Shown piece after piece: positions 8,936 to 18,653 of a stretch of DNA of 64,000 nucleotides. Where the stretch lies: assembly GCA_021204175.1 (NCBI GenBank), contig JAJPZT010000054.1:1-64000 (forward strand), in the 5' to 3' direction. The DNA is from Clostridiales bacterium (lineage in GTDB: Bacteria > Bacillota > Clostridia > Lachnospirales > CAG-274). Position numbers and translations under genes: made by a program. Position 1 is the first letter of the stretch; each line of letters opens with the position of its first letter. The notes beneath the pieces are model-generated. The model saw only the letters and a list, made by a program, of their open reading frames with translations, was not told the origin of the DNA and made no database searches.

Positions 8936-11265
8936 TATATTTTGACAATGCATCTACTACGAAAACATCGCAAAAATGCGCCGAAGCCGCTTTGAAAATG
9001 ATGACGGAGATTTATTCAAACCCGTCCTCTCTTCACTCCTTCGGCTTTGACTGCGAAAAGGTTATAACAAGCTCAAAAGAAACTATACTGAAAGCCTTAA
9101 ATGTATATGACCCCGAACACATACTTTTGTTTACATCGGGCGGAACAGAAGCCAACAACACCGCAATTTTAGGCATTGCGGAGGGAAGAAAGCGTTACGG
9201 CTCACATTTTATAACGACCCGAATAGAACACCCCTCTGTTGCTGCGGCTTATAAATATTTGGAAGGTCAGGGGGCTCAGGTTACATATCTTACCCCCGAT
9301 TTAAGCGGAAACATAAGCCTTGAGGAGCTTGAAGCCGCAATCAGAGACGACACCGTTCTTGTGAGCCTTATGGCAGTCAACAACGAAACAGGGGTAATAA
9401 ATGATATTAAGGCAATATACGAAATTATCAAGGCTAAAAACCCAAATACACTTTATCACGCCGACTGCGTTCAGGCTTTCTGCAAGCACCAAATCAACGG
9501 AAAATACGCCGATCTTATTACAGTCAGCGCACACAAAATTTTCGGAACTAAGGGCTGCGGCGCTCTTGTTTTCAAGAAAAATCTTCATATAACCCCCAGA
9601 ATTTTAGGGGGAGAACAGCAGAACGCCCTGCGCCCCGGCACTGAAAACACCCCCGGCATAGCCGCTTTCGGCGAAGCAGTGAAAAACCTTGCTCCTGAGA
9701 TAAATGAAAACCTCGAAAGAGTTTCGGCAGTTAAAAATCATCTTTTGAAAATAACGGAAGTTTTAGACGGAATTATTGTAAACGGTGAAAAAACCTCTCC
9801 CTACATATTAAATTTAAGCTTTCAGGGCTTAAGAGGTGAGGTTCTGCTTCACGCTTTGGAGGATAAGGGAATTTATGTCTCAACAGGCTCTGCCTGTTCT
9901 TCAAAATCCAAAAAGTACGACAACACAGTGGCTAAAATTTGGGGAAGAGACAGAGGGGGTTCAGCCGTCCGCTTCAGCTTCAGCTCCGAAAACACAGTTG
10001 AAGAAGCAGACGAGGCGGTTAAAGCCCTGACGGAGCTTGTGCCCCTTTTAATAAAATTACAAAGACACTACGGAGACAAAAATATAATCGCAAAAATACT
10101 TTTGGTTAAATACGGCGAAATTGCCTTAAGGGGCAAAAACCGCTGGATTATAGAAAATAAGCTTATAGGAATAATTCAAAGAAGCCTTTCACGTTTGGGC
10201 AGATACAGCGTTTTAAAGGAGCAGGGCAGATTTTTGGTTAGGTCATTAGACGAAGAAATGGACTACGAAAAGGTTGTGCCCAAGGTTTTGAAGATTTTCG
10301 GCGTGTTGGCTGTGTGCCCGGGAATTATGCTTGAAAACAGAGACTTAGACAGCCTTAAGGAAGGGGCTCTTGCCTATATGAAGGAGCACTACCCCAAAGA
10401 GGGGGGCTACAGCTTTAAGGTTACGGCACGCCGTTCAGACAAAACCTATCCTCTTAACTCCCAGGAAATCTCCGCTGAGGTTGGCGGCTATATTTTTGAA
10501 AGCTTAGGAAACGTCACAGTAGACGTTCACAACCCCGAGGTTGAGCTGAGGGTTGAACTTCGAAATATGGTTTATATGTTTTCCAAAACCCTTAAGGGCT
10601 ACGGGGGCTTGCCTGTGGGAGAAAGCGGAAAAGCCACTGTTCTTATGTCCGGCGGCATAGACAGCCCCGTTGCGGCGTGGCTCACTGCCAAAAGAGGGGC
10701 TGAAATCGAAGCGGTTTATTTTCATTCACCCCCTTACACCTCCGAAAGAGCCAAGGAAAAGGTTGTTGACCTGTGCAAGTGCATAGCGGAATACTGCGGA
10801 AAAATGAAGCTTTATGTAGTACCCTTTACGGAAACACAGCTTTTGATTTATGACAATGTTCCCCCTGAGAGAATGACCATATTTTTAAAGAGGGCTATGC
10901 TCAAAGCCGCTTCACTTGTGGCGGATAAAAGCAAGTCGGACGCTCTTGTCTGCGGAGACTCAATCGGTCAGGTGGCAAGCCAGACTATGCAGGCAATTAA
11001 CGCCATAAACACCGCCGCACTCGACTATCCGATTTTGCGACCTCTCTGCACCTATGACAAACAGCAGATTATAGACCTTGCCAAGGAAATAGGCACATTC
11101 GACATTTCAATTCGTCCCTATGAGGACTGCTGTACTATTTTCGTGGCTAAGCACCCTGAAATCCGTCCGAAACGTCACATTATCGAAAAGAAGGAAAAGA
11201 CTATTCCCAATTTGGAAGAAACAATAGCCAAAGCAGTTGCCGAGGCTGAAATTATAGAAGTTTAA
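8932..11265 (+). CDS. Cysteine desulfurase-ThiI fusion (tRNA 4-thiouridine)
   Basis: 777 aa in one uninterrupted frame. Residues 1-~378 are an aminotransferase-V cysteine desulfurase of the NifZ/IscS type: NASTT start, PLP lysine in SAHKIFGTKG (~202), and sulfur-carrying cysteine in STGSACSSK (~322). Residues ~386-777 are a full ThiI: the KILLVKYGEIALRGKNR start normally found at its N-terminus, a THUMP region (~440-540), the adenylating PP-loop SGGIDSPVAAW (~572) and YEDCCTIF near the end. It lacks a rhodanese domain, as in Bacillus, where NifZ hands sulfur directly to ThiI. The fusion would channel persulfide for 4-thiouridine in tRNA. The start is TTG with AGGAGG upstream, overlapping the rsmE stop by 4 nt. 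Confidence 0.9.
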   Translation: MIYFDNASTTKTSQKCAEAALKMMTEIYSNPSSLHSFGFDCEKVITSSKETILKALNVYDPEHILLFTSGGTEANNTAILGIAEGRKRYGSHFITTRIEHPSVAAAYKYLEGQGAQVTYLTPDLSGNISLEELEAAIRDDTVLVSLMAVNNETGVINDIKAIYEIIKAKNPNTLYHADCVQAFCKHQINGKYADLITVSAHKIFGTKGCGALVFKKNLHITPRILGGEQQNALRPGTENTPGIAAFGEAVKNLAPEINENLERVSAVKNHLLKITEVLDGIIVNGEKTSPYILNLSFQGLRGEVLLHALEDKGIYVSTGSACSSKSKKYDNTVAKIWGRDRGGSAVRFSFSSENTVEEADEAVKALTELVPLLIKLQRHYGDKNIIAKILLVKYGEIALRGKNRWIIENKLIGIIQRSLSRLGRYSVLKEQGRFLVRSLDEEMDYEKVVPKVLKIFGVLAVCPGIMLENRDLDSLKEGALAYMKEHYPKEGGYSFKVTARRSDKTYPLNSQEISAEVGGYIFESLGNVTVDVHNPEVELRVELRNMVYMFSKTLKGYGGLPVGESGKATVLMSGGIDSPVAAWLTAKRGAEIEAVYFHSPPYTSERAKEKVVDLCKCIAEYCGKMKLYVVPFTETQLLIYDNVPPERMTIFLKRAMLKAASLVADKSKSDALVCGDSIGQVASQTMQAINAINTAALDYPILRPLCTYDKQQIIDLAKEIGTFDISIRPYEDCCTIFVAKHPEIRPKRHIIEKKEKTIPNLEETIAKAVAEAEIIEV

Positions 11266-11274
11266 GGAGCAAAA

Positions 11275-14200
11275 ATGGAGCTTAATTTTATAACAGGCAG
11301 AAGCCAAGCCGCCGGAACAGAATATTGTATAGACAAAATGCTTTCACTGCCTCAAAGTCAGCGTATTTTTTACATCGTGCCGGAGCAGTTTACATTAGAG
11401 TCTGAAAAGGCTCTTGTGGCTAAGCGAAATTCTCTTTTGAATATAGACGTTGTCAGCTTTAACCGTCTCCGCTTTCACTTAAGCGCCCTTGATGGGAAAA
11501 TCGACAGGGAATTTTTGGACGATGAAGCCAAGTCTATGATTTTGCGCCGCATAACCGAAGGCTTAAGCTTAGAGCTTTTTAAGGGCCTTGATGGCAGACA
11601 GGGCTTTTTGGACAGTATAGAGTCGGTTATAAGCGAGTTTTACCGCTTTAAAATATCCCCCTCTAAGCTTAAGGAAAATCTTTCAAAGCTTGCGCCTGCC
11701 CCCGAAAACACTTCTTTTTTAAAGAAAATGAATGAAATTTCGGCTATATATGAAGCTTATGACAGTTTTGTTTCCGAAAAATATATTTTCTCAGACAGTA
11801 TTTTGGATATTGTGGCGGAGCAGATTAAGCACTCCTCACTTTTTGACGGCTCGGCGGTTTTTATTGACGGCTTCAACAGCTTCACAAAGCAGGAATTGGG
11901 AGTAATTAAAGAAATATTCGCCTTTGCGGAGTCCGTAAGCGTCAGTCTCTGCTATGAGGGGAAGATTGACAACACCCCCTCAGACCCTTTGACCGACCCC
12001 TTTTATGAAACCAAAACAACAGCCCTTAAGCTGAGACGGATTTTTACTGAGGTTTTTCCTGAGGGAGGAAAGATAAACACAGTTGAAACACAGTACGAAG
12101 ATAAAAAGCTTCCTCCTTTTTCACACCTCGAAAAATACTTTTTCGACTATCCCCCGAAGGTTTTTAAGGGAGGTGCCCCCAACATACGCCAAATTGCCGC
12201 AGTAAATAAAAAAGCCGAGGTTTCGGCGGTCTGCGACGAAATTTTGAGCCTTACGGAAAGCAATATGAGATACAGAGATATAGCAATAATTCTCTGCGAC
12301 ACCTCATATATGCCCCTTTTAAAGTCGGCTCTTAAGTCAAGGGGTTTGCCCGACTTTACGGATACTCCTCTGCCTATAAGCACCCACCCCTGTATACGCT
12401 TCATACTTTCGCTTATTAAAACGGCTGAGGCTTTTCACACAAGAGACATTTTGACACTTCTTAAAACGGAGCTTACAAAAATTTCGGCTGAAAAGGCTTA
12501 TGCCCTTGAAAGATTTGCGGCGGAATACGGAATTGAGGGCTTCAAGTGGCAGAGTGAGTTTAAAAACTCTTATTTTGAAGCTATAAGAAAAGATATTACA
12601 GATATGGTTTCTCCCTTAAGAGAACTCTTTGCGGAAAGTAAGGAAGCCAAGGTTTCAGACCTTAACAAAGCCCTTTTCGAATGTATTGAAAAAAGCGGCT
12701 TTTACGGCAAATATAAGACCCTTGCGGAAAATGAAACAGACCCGGTTCTTTCCTCCCGCCACAAACAGGTGTGGGAGCAGGCTGTCTCCACCTTCGACAA
12801 AGCCGAAGAATTTTTAGGCGACACTTCCATTACTCTTGAGACTTTCGGCAAAATTTTGGAAAGCGGCTTTGCAAAAAAATCCACCGCCACAATCCCCCTA
12901 TATCAGGACAGTATTACAATCGGCGACGTAAACAGAAGCCGTCTGCCTAAAATCAAGGCGCTTTTTATAGTGGGAGCAAACAAGGGCAGTCTGCCCAAAG
13001 CCTTTCCCGATGACGGTCTGCTTTCCGACAGCGAAAGAGCCGCCCTTAAAGAAATGGATATGGAAATCGCCGCAGACACAAAGGAACAGCTTTCTTTAGA
13101 ATATCTTAAGATTTATCAGATTATGACAAAGCCCTCAGAACGGCTTTATTTGACCTACTCTTTAGGCACAAATGAAGGAGGCCCTTTAGAGCCCTCCGAA
13201 ATCGTTGAAAAGCTTATAACAATTTTCAAAACCCCTGTTGAGGTTTACAGCGACAAGGCAATATCTCCCGAAAATACAGATGTTTTTGAACCTAAAGAGG
13301 AAATTGCCCCTGAACTTACAGAGAAGCTTTTAGGCACGCCTTTGACCTTAAGCGCTTCAAAGCTTGAAAGCTACTCACAGTGTCCCTTTTCATTCTTTTT
13401 GACCTATGTTCTGCGTCTTAAGGAAAACAAGGTTTTCGACATTGACCCCTTAGACAGAGGAAACATTATTCACAGCCTTTTGGAAGAATTTTTCAAGGCT
13501 TATCCCGATGTAAACAATATCGACGAAGAAAAAATAGACGGGGTTATAGCTTCTCTTATGCCGGAGCTTATTAAGGAAAACTGCCCCAAACTTCTTGACG
13601 ATGAGGGAAAGGTTTCGGAGGAGCTCCCTGTTATGAAATACCGTCTGCGGCTTATAGAAAAAATAGCCGCCGCTTCAGTTAAAGCGGCAGTTTCACAGCT
13701 TAAAGCCGGAGACTTTGTTCCCTCTGAGTTTGAAGCTGCCTTCGGTGAAGACAAGCCCTATAAACCCATTGATTTGGGAGACGGAATTTCCCTTGTGGGG
13801 AAAATAGACAGAGTTGACATATGTGAGAAAAACGGTGCGTCATACATTAAAATTACAGACTACAAAGGCTCAGCCCACTCTGTGGACAGCGCTGAAATCG
13901 CAAACGGAACAAGCCTTCAGCTGCCCCTTTATCTTTTGGCTTATACAGAAGAAAAGAAAAAAGAACAGGGAGCCGACTTCCGCCCTGCCGCCCTTGTTTA
14001 TTTCACATATAAAGACCCTATTTTGACAGACAATAAAATAACTTCTGCGGAAGAGGCGGATGCCTGCCGCAAGGAAAAATATGAGCTTTCGGGCATAGTC
14101 TCCAATAAGGCTTTTGCCTTTTTGAACAAGTCAGACATAGGCTTTACAAACAAGCTGGAGGTTAAAACAGAAGAGGAGCTTTATGAGATTTTAAAGACAG

Positions 14201-14364
14201 CCAAAGATGTTTCCTTCCTAAAAGGCCGGGAGCTTCAAAAGGGTTTCTTCCCCGTTCGCCCTTATAAATACGGAAACAAAGACGGCTGCGCCTACTGCCC
14301 CTATGACGGCATATGCAAAATAAATATAGATAAAAGCAAGTTTAAGGATATTGAGAAGGAGTAA
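11275..14364 (+). CDS. addB: AddB-type helicase-nuclease subunit
   Basis: 1,029 aa. AddB is the second subunit of the AddAB double-strand-break resection complex. YIVPEQFTLESEKAL near the N-terminus, the RecB-type nuclease motif ITDYKGS near residue ~860, and an iron-sulfur staple are visible: one Cys at ~702 (SYSQCPFSFF) and CAYCPYDGIC (C-x2-C-x5-C) at ~1005. The N-terminal P-loop position reads ITGRSQAAGTEYC, without the GKS/GKT lysine found in many AddB proteins. The gene starts 9 nt after the ThiI fusion. No addA follows; the next gene is convergent. Confidence 0.9.
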   Translation: MELNFITGRSQAAGTEYCIDKMLSLPQSQRIFYIVPEQFTLESEKALVAKRNSLLNIDVVSFNRLRFHLSALDGKIDREFLDDEAKSMILRRITEGLSLELFKGLDGRQGFLDSIESVISEFYRFKISPSKLKENLSKLAPAPENTSFLKKMNEISAIYEAYDSFVSEKYIFSDSILDIVAEQIKHSSLFDGSAVFIDGFNSFTKQELGVIKEIFAFAESVSVSLCYEGKIDNTPSDPLTDPFYETKTTALKLRRIFTEVFPEGGKINTVETQYEDKKLPPFSHLEKYFFDYPPKVFKGGAPNIRQIAAVNKKAEVSAVCDEILSLTESNMRYRDIAIILCDTSYMPLLKSALKSRGLPDFTDTPLPISTHPCIRFILSLIKTAEAFHTRDILTLLKTELTKISAEKAYALERFAAEYGIEGFKWQSEFKNSYFEAIRKDITDMVSPLRELFAESKEAKVSDLNKALFECIEKSGFYGKYKTLAENETDPVLSSRHKQVWEQAVSTFDKAEEFLGDTSITLETFGKILESGFAKKSTATIPLYQDSITIGDVNRSRLPKIKALFIVGANKGSLPKAFPDDGLLSDSERAALKEMDMEIAADTKEQLSLEYLKIYQIMTKPSERLYLTYSLGTNEGGPLEPSEIVEKLITIFKTPVEVYSDKAISPENTDVFEPKEEIAPELTEKLLGTPLTLSASKLESYSQCPFSFFLTYVLRLKENKVFDIDPLDRGNIIHSLLEEFFKAYPDVNNIDEEKIDGVIASLMPELIKENCPKLLDDEGKVSEELPVMKYRLRLIEKIAAASVKAAVSQLKAGDFVPSEFEAAFGEDKPYKPIDLGDGISLVGKIDRVDICEKNGASYIKITDYKGSAHSVDSAEIANGTSLQLPLYLLAYTEEKKKEQGADFRPAALVYFTYKDPILTDNKITSAEEADACRKEKYELSGIVSNKAFAFLNKSDIGFTNKLEVKTEEELYEILKTAKDVSFLKGRELQKGFFPVRPYKYGNKDGCAYCPYDGICKINIDKSKFKDIEKE

Positions 14365-14400
14365 AGCTAAATTGCCGAAAAATCATTTACGAAAAATAAC

Positions 14401-14443
14401 ACCTCTCAGTCAGCTTCGCTGACAGCTCCCCTCAAGGGGAGCC
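14401..14443. repeat. Two-hairpin interspersed repeat
   Basis: Two perfect adjacent stems, GTCAGC-TTC-GCTGAC (14409-14423) and GCTCCCC-TCAA-GGGGAGC (14425-14442), sit just after addB. I recall similar sequences as intergenic repeats in gut Clostridia, but only one copy is in this window. Confidence 0.5.
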
Positions 14444-14459
14444 TTATAAAAAGGTAAAT

Positions 14460-14494
14460 AACCGCCGAAAAAAATTCGGCGGTTATTATTTTTC
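14460..14494 (+). terminator. Convergent terminator addB / ABC permease
   Basis: AACCGCCGAA pairs with TTCGGCGGTT, followed on the plus strand by ATTATTTTT. The minus-strand side is also AT-rich, so it may serve the convergent ABC operon as well. Confidence 0.8.
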
Positions 14495-14529
14495 CCATCA
14501 AACAATCAAATATTCATAAAAGAAACTCA

Positions 14530-16734
14530 TTAATCCAGCGGAGACTCTACAATCAGTTCCTCCGAAATTTTCGAAGAGGTCATATTTAAATCTTCGGCTA
14601 CAAAATTCGGAGAAGGCTTTTTGACCGAGAAGTTTCCCGAATCTTCACTGTAAACACTCTTTATGCTCACGTCTAAGTTTTCGGAAGGAACCCTTATCAT
14701 ACGGCCTATATTTTCCTTAAAACTGTAATAAATCTCGGCTATCTGAGTCTTGTCCGTATATTCCTTACTTAAGCCTTGAGAATAATTATTTTCATCGGGA
14801 TACGGTGAAAGGGTTATTTTTTCAATATCCTCTATAATTTCCTCATCGCTGTAAATCTTAAAGCCTATATCTTTAAGAACCGACATTGTCTCCTCATATG
14901 AGGAATAAATTATAACCTCAGCCCCTGTGTAATAGCTGTCGCCTATATAATAGCTGTCATATTTCTCTGTATATTTTGTCATAAGCTCCAGCGTTCCGTA
15001 GGGGTTTTCCGTTACAATTTGATCATAGGTTGTGTTCATAAGGTCGTTCTTAACAGCGGTTAAAAGCCTTTCAGCCTGTTCATCATCTAAAGCAAGCTTT
15101 TCGTCCTCATGGAAGTTAAGATTGTTTGCAATCCGTGCTGCTTTTATGTCTTCCGGCTCAAGGTCAAAAGCGTTGCTGTAAAAGCCTTTTTTATATTCCT
15201 CAGAGTTCAAAAGTGTTCTGATTGCGTCAATTTTTTCCTCTGCGGTGTAATTCTGAACATAATCGTCAAGGTCATAAAGCCGCATATAATAGCTTCTGTA
15301 ATATTCTCTGCCGTTTTTCAAAACACATTTAACGCAAATACTGTAGGAGTTTAAATTTTCCCTGTCTGCGGGAACATCGGGCAATGTAAATGCAACCCCT
15401 TCATAATCGTCCGAAAATACATCAAGAATATTGTGAACAAGCTCGCCGTCTGTGATACGCATATTGTCAAAGGCATTGTCTCTGTACCAAGACCATTCAT
15501 AAAGCTTTTCGCCGTTATAGCTTTCCATATTCCTATCCGAAAGATAATCTGAAACATCCTCTATCTGCATTTTGTACGATTCGTCCGATGCAAGCTCATT
15601 CATACAAATTGAAGCATATTCTATTTCCTCAGCAGCCGGAACATAGGTATTATAGGGCTTAACAGTTGATAAAATTACGGCTGCAAAAACTGCGTCCGCA
15701 ATAACCGCAATCAGCAGACAGCGTTTCTTTTTCAAAGCCGCAGTAAAGTCAAAGCTGAAAATAATTTCAATTATTATTGAAGAAATTATTGTTACCGCAA
15801 AAAGTCCTACTGCAAAAACCAATATTCCCCCAATATCAAACATTGCCTGTAAAACAAAACCGCCGATTATGCCGCAGATAAAAGAGAATATAACTCTCAG
15901 AGGAGCAGCTGTCCTTTTAAAGGCAAGGGCTTTTTCCGAAGCCTCCGCCGGACGGATTTTGCTTATAAAGAAGCAAACTGCGGTAAAAACAACAGAAGCC
16001 GCCGCCAAAATAAGGGTGCTTTTTATTGTTCCCAAGCTGCTTGATTTTATGAAATAAACTACAGGTGAAAGGTTTGATATTTCATCAGACGTATTTAAAT
16101 ATGTCATATAAAAGCAGGACAGCACGCCTGTTTTAAGAACAAATATTGTAGGCAGTATGCCGTTTATAATTGCAGCCATTACAATCTGGGTTATAACGGA
16201 AGCGGTTAAAAGCCCCGCAAGAAAACAGGAGGAATATATAAGCCAAAAGCCCAAAATACCCTGAACGAGACAGCCTAAACCTATAAGAGCCGCCTTTCCC
16301 GTCAAAACACCCATACTGACACTTGCAATAAGCATAAAAATATAATTAATTCCGTAGGCAAGGACAAAAATTATAATTCCGCAAATATATTTCACGCCGA
16401 AAACTGTAGTTTTCTTAACAGGCAGTGAATTATAAAAATCGGCTGTTTTTCTGCTGTGGAGATATGTGCAGAAAACAATTGCCAAAAGCACCGCCGGAAG
16501 AATAACCGCCGGTATATGGGTAAAGCTGCCGCTTGACACAGCGTTATTAACATATACTAATATAATTTCCTGCCAAACCTTCTCTGTGGGATTGGTTTCG
16601 TAATATCTCAAATTGTTTATAACTCCTGAAATAAAGGGTATCAGACGTACAAAAACAACATAAACAAGGGTCAAAATTCCGAAGCCGAGACTTTGCTTAA
16701 GTTCTTTTCTTAAAAGTGAAAAAAATGTTTTCAT
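14530..16734 (-). CDS. ABC-2 type exporter permease
   Basis: 734 aa. The start FFSLLRKELKQSL is typical of ABC-2 family permeases. About six hydrophobic helices lie in the first ~280 residues, another group at ~285-370, then a long extracytoplasmic or soluble C-terminal region (~380-734) rich in Asp, Glu and Tyr. It is the membrane half of an exporter with the ATPase encoded 16 nt upstream and a YtrA-like regulator above that. YtrA-regulated ABC systems of Firmicutes often respond to cell-wall-active compounds; the actual substrate cannot be read here. The large soluble tail is unusual and may sense the substrate. Confidence 0.82.
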   Translation of the reverse strand: MKTFFSLLRKELKQSLGFGILTLVYVVFVRLIPFISGVINNLRYYETNPTEKVWQEIILVYVNNAVSSGSFTHIPAVILPAVLLAIVFCTYLHSRKTADFYNSLPVKKTTVFGVKYICGIIIFVLAYGINYIFMLIASVSMGVLTGKAALIGLGCLVQGILGFWLIYSSCFLAGLLTASVITQIVMAAIINGILPTIFVLKTGVLSCFYMTYLNTSDEISNLSPVVYFIKSSSLGTIKSTLILAAASVVFTAVCFFISKIRPAEASEKALAFKRTAAPLRVIFSFICGIIGGFVLQAMFDIGGILVFAVGLFAVTIISSIIIEIIFSFDFTAALKKKRCLLIAVIADAVFAAVILSTVKPYNTYVPAAEEIEYASICMNELASDESYKMQIEDVSDYLSDRNMESYNGEKLYEWSWYRDNAFDNMRITDGELVHNILDVFSDDYEGVAFTLPDVPADRENLNSYSICVKCVLKNGREYYRSYYMRLYDLDDYVQNYTAEEKIDAIRTLLNSEEYKKGFYSNAFDLEPEDIKAARIANNLNFHEDEKLALDDEQAERLLTAVKNDLMNTTYDQIVTENPYGTLELMTKYTEKYDSYYIGDSYYTGAEVIIYSSYEETMSVLKDIGFKIYSDEEIIEDIEKITLSPYPDENNYSQGLSKEYTDKTQIAEIYYSFKENIGRMIRVPSENLDVSIKSVYSEDSGNFSVKKPSPNFVAEDLNMTSSKISEELIVESPLD

Positions 16735-16750
16735 ATTATAAAGCCTCCTT

Positions 16751-17653
16751 TCAAAGCGTCAGCTGTTTTATTGAATAACCGATTGACTCGGCTTCGCTTA
16801 TAAATATCTCTTCAAGTGTCAGGGGGAGAATTTCGGAAAATACGGGAGACGCCGCCTTTGCAGCCGCTTCCACCTCTTCAATATTCCCCTTAAGGGTCAG
16901 GGTGTGAAGATTTCCCCTTGTTTCGTGCTTATAGGTTTTGAACGCCTTAAAAATTTCGTTTGGGTTCGTTCCCTCTTTGGGCACAAGCTGAATTTTGCAA
17001 ATCCCCAGCTTAAGGTCGTTTACGTTTTGAGACAGAAGAACGCCGCCCTTGTGAAGATAGCCTATGTTTTCGCAGATATCCTCAAGCTCTCTTAAGTTGT
17101 GAGAAGCAATTATAGGGGTTAAACCCCTCTGCTCCATTTCCTCCGCAAAAAGTGATTTTACCGCCTGTCTCATAACCGGGTCAAGCCCGTCGAATGTTTC
17201 GTCGCAGTATATGTATTTTGTGTTTGCGCAGATTGCGGTTATAACGGAAAGCTGTTTTTTCATACCCTTTGAAAAGGTTGAAATTCTCCGCTTTGTGTCA
17301 AGTGAAAAATTCGTCATAAGGCTTTTAAACCTTGTCATATCGAACCCGGGATAAACCGCCGAATAATAGCCCGCAATTGTCTTTGGGGTTGAGCTTTTAA
17401 AAAAGTAAGCCTCGTCGGGAATAAAAAAGAAATTAAGCTTTACATCGGGAGCTTCGAAAACACTGCTTCCGTCTATCAAAACCTCTCCCTCGTCCTGCTT
17501 TAATACCCCCGAAAGAATACGCAGAAGAGTGCTTTTTCCTGCGCCGTTTGTGCCTATAAGCCCGAAAACCGACCCCTCAGCCACGTCTAAGGTAACATTG
17601 TTTAAAGCCTTTATGTCGTCAAAGCTTTTTGTTACATTTGTTATTTTAATCAT
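16751..17653 (-). CDS. ABC transporter ATP-binding protein
   Basis: 300 aa. Walker A is GTNGAGKSTLLR (~37), the signature region is TFSKGMKKQLS (LSGGQ replaced by FSKGM, common in ABC-2 exporters), Walker B is KYIYCDETFDGLD, and the switch His is in IIASHNLRE. A C-terminal ~75-residue domain follows, as in the YtrB/BcrA-type ATPases. The 3' end of the regulator gene overlaps its start by 8 nt, so the pair is translationally coupled. It powers the permease encoded downstream. Confidence 0.92.
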   Translation of the reverse strand: MIKITNVTKSFDDIKALNNVTLDVAEGSVFGLIGTNGAGKSTLLRILSGVLKQDEGEVLIDGSSVFEAPDVKLNFFFIPDEAYFFKSSTPKTIAGYYSAVYPGFDMTRFKSLMTNFSLDTKRRISTFSKGMKKQLSVITAICANTKYIYCDETFDGLDPVMRQAVKSLFAEEMEQRGLTPIIASHNLRELEDICENIGYLHKGGVLLSQNVNDLKLGICKIQLVPKEGTNPNEIFKAFKTYKHETRGNLHTLTLKGNIEEVEAAAKAASPVFSEILPLTLEEIFISEAESIGYSIKQLTL

Positions 17654-18020
17654 CGTATACCTCCTTTAGGGCTTCTTCTCCCAAAGTCTTTACTTCGGAT
17701 GGGGTAAAGCCCTGTTCTCTTCCTTTCATAATAATTTCCTTAAGGTCTGCCTTATACCTTGAGTATTTAAGCCTTTTTATGTCCTCTTCACAGGCAGTAA
17801 AACAGCCCTTTCCCTTTACGGTGTAAATATAGCCCTCGCTTTCAAGCTCATGATATGCCCTTGAAATTGTGTTTGGGTTAATCGCCAGCTCAACGGCTAA
17901 GCTTCTGACGGAGGGGAGCCTGCTGTCGGGGGCTAAGCCGCCGCTGCAGATCAGCTTTTTAAACCGCTCCGTAATTTGTTCGAAAAGGGGGCGTTTGTCC
18001 TTATAATCAATTAAAATCAA
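17646..18020 (-). CDS. GntR-family (YtrA-type) transcriptional regulator
   Basis: 124 aa. The N-terminal winged helix-turn-helix is complete (LFEQITERFKKLI, then LPSVRSLAVELAINPNTISR and YIYTVKGKGCF). Only a short C-terminal helical segment follows, as in the YtrA subgroup. The start is TTG at 18020, set by a near-perfect GGAGGTGAT at 7-nt spacing; no ATG fits. It is the first gene of a regulator-ATPase-permease operon and probably represses its own promoter through the dyad at 18048-18072. Confidence 0.9.
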   Translation of the reverse strand: MILIDYKDKRPLFEQITERFKKLICSGGLAPDSRLPSVRSLAVELAINPNTISRAYHELESEGYIYTVKGKGCFTACEEDIKRLKYSRYKADLKEIIMKGREQGFTPSEVKTLGEEALKEVYDD

Positions 18021-18047
18021 GTTATCACCTCCGTATTAACTGTATTG

Positions 18048-18103
18048 ACTGTATTAATTGTCTTAGTACAGTTATTATAGCAGACTTCCCACTGTGCTGT
18101 CAA
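18048..18103 (-). promoter_or_regulatory. Promoter and dyad operator of the YtrA-ABC operon
   Basis: Minus strand: -35 TTGACA (18098-18103), 18-nt spacer, -10 TATAAT (18074-18079). Immediately downstream at 18048-18072 is ACTGTACTAA-N5-TTAATACAGT, a 10-bp inverted repeat with one mismatch. Its place over the transcription start is right for repression by the GntR protein it precedes. Confidence 0.8.
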
Positions 18104-18475
18104 TAGCTTTTTAAGAACTTTTTTAGTTTTTCCGAAGAGTCTGCACCGAAATATTTAATGAACAGGCAAAGGTTCTCAGTTTGACCGGCTGCTTGCTTAA
18201 TTTAATTGACAAAGCACATCTTTAGGGATTTTATTATAAAAAAGACAGAATGCAGAGCTGAATGACCCCCCCCTGTCAAGTAGACAGAGCAAATAACAAA
18301 AGAATTATGTATAGCACATTGAAATACTCCCCATTCCGGCAACTGCGACTTAAACGACCTGTTCATCCGGACAGACCGTATTGCCGCAAAAAAAGTTGGC
18401 TGCAGCATAACTTTTTGAGTGTTAAATATGTGTAAAATTCTTTACGGCTTTTTTGCAGAAGCGTGACGATTTCGC
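18104..18475. other. Non-coding stretch before the BREX-like operon
   Basis: No convincing gene. A C8 run followed by TGTCAAGTAGACAG (near 18265-18290) recalls the ends of some IS3-family elements, but no transposase or partner end is present. A 68-codon minus-strand frame here has no ribosome binding site or recognisable product. Confidence 0.4.
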
Positions 18476-18504
18476 TTGCTTTTCGAGAATTGGGGTAGTA
18501 TAAT
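18476..18504 (+). promoter_or_regulatory. Likely promoter of the BREX-like operon
   Basis: -35 TTGCTT (18476-18481), 17-nt spacer, -10 TATAAT (18499-18504). The leader to the ATG at 18654 is about 140 nt. It contains TGACC-N15-GGTCA (near 18578-18602), a possible operator. Confidence 0.6.
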
Positions 18505-18653
18505 AAATACAGATTGCCGTTTTTTTCGGCATATTGTAAGATGTAAAATGATTTTTAGGCCAAAGAACAGGAAAAATTGACCATAATAGTTTACAAAGGT
18601 CAGTTTCGTTTTAGTGTTTTTATTATAGCAGAAAAAGCTGAGGTGTGTGATTA

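Noticed and set aside
18255-18300. Possible IS3-family end (C8 run with TGTCAAGTAGACAG)
   Set aside because: No second end, target duplication or transposase nearby; recorded only as a resemblance.
18202-18408. 68-codon minus-strand frame in the gap before the BREX-like operon
   Set aside because: No ribosome binding site and no family likeness.
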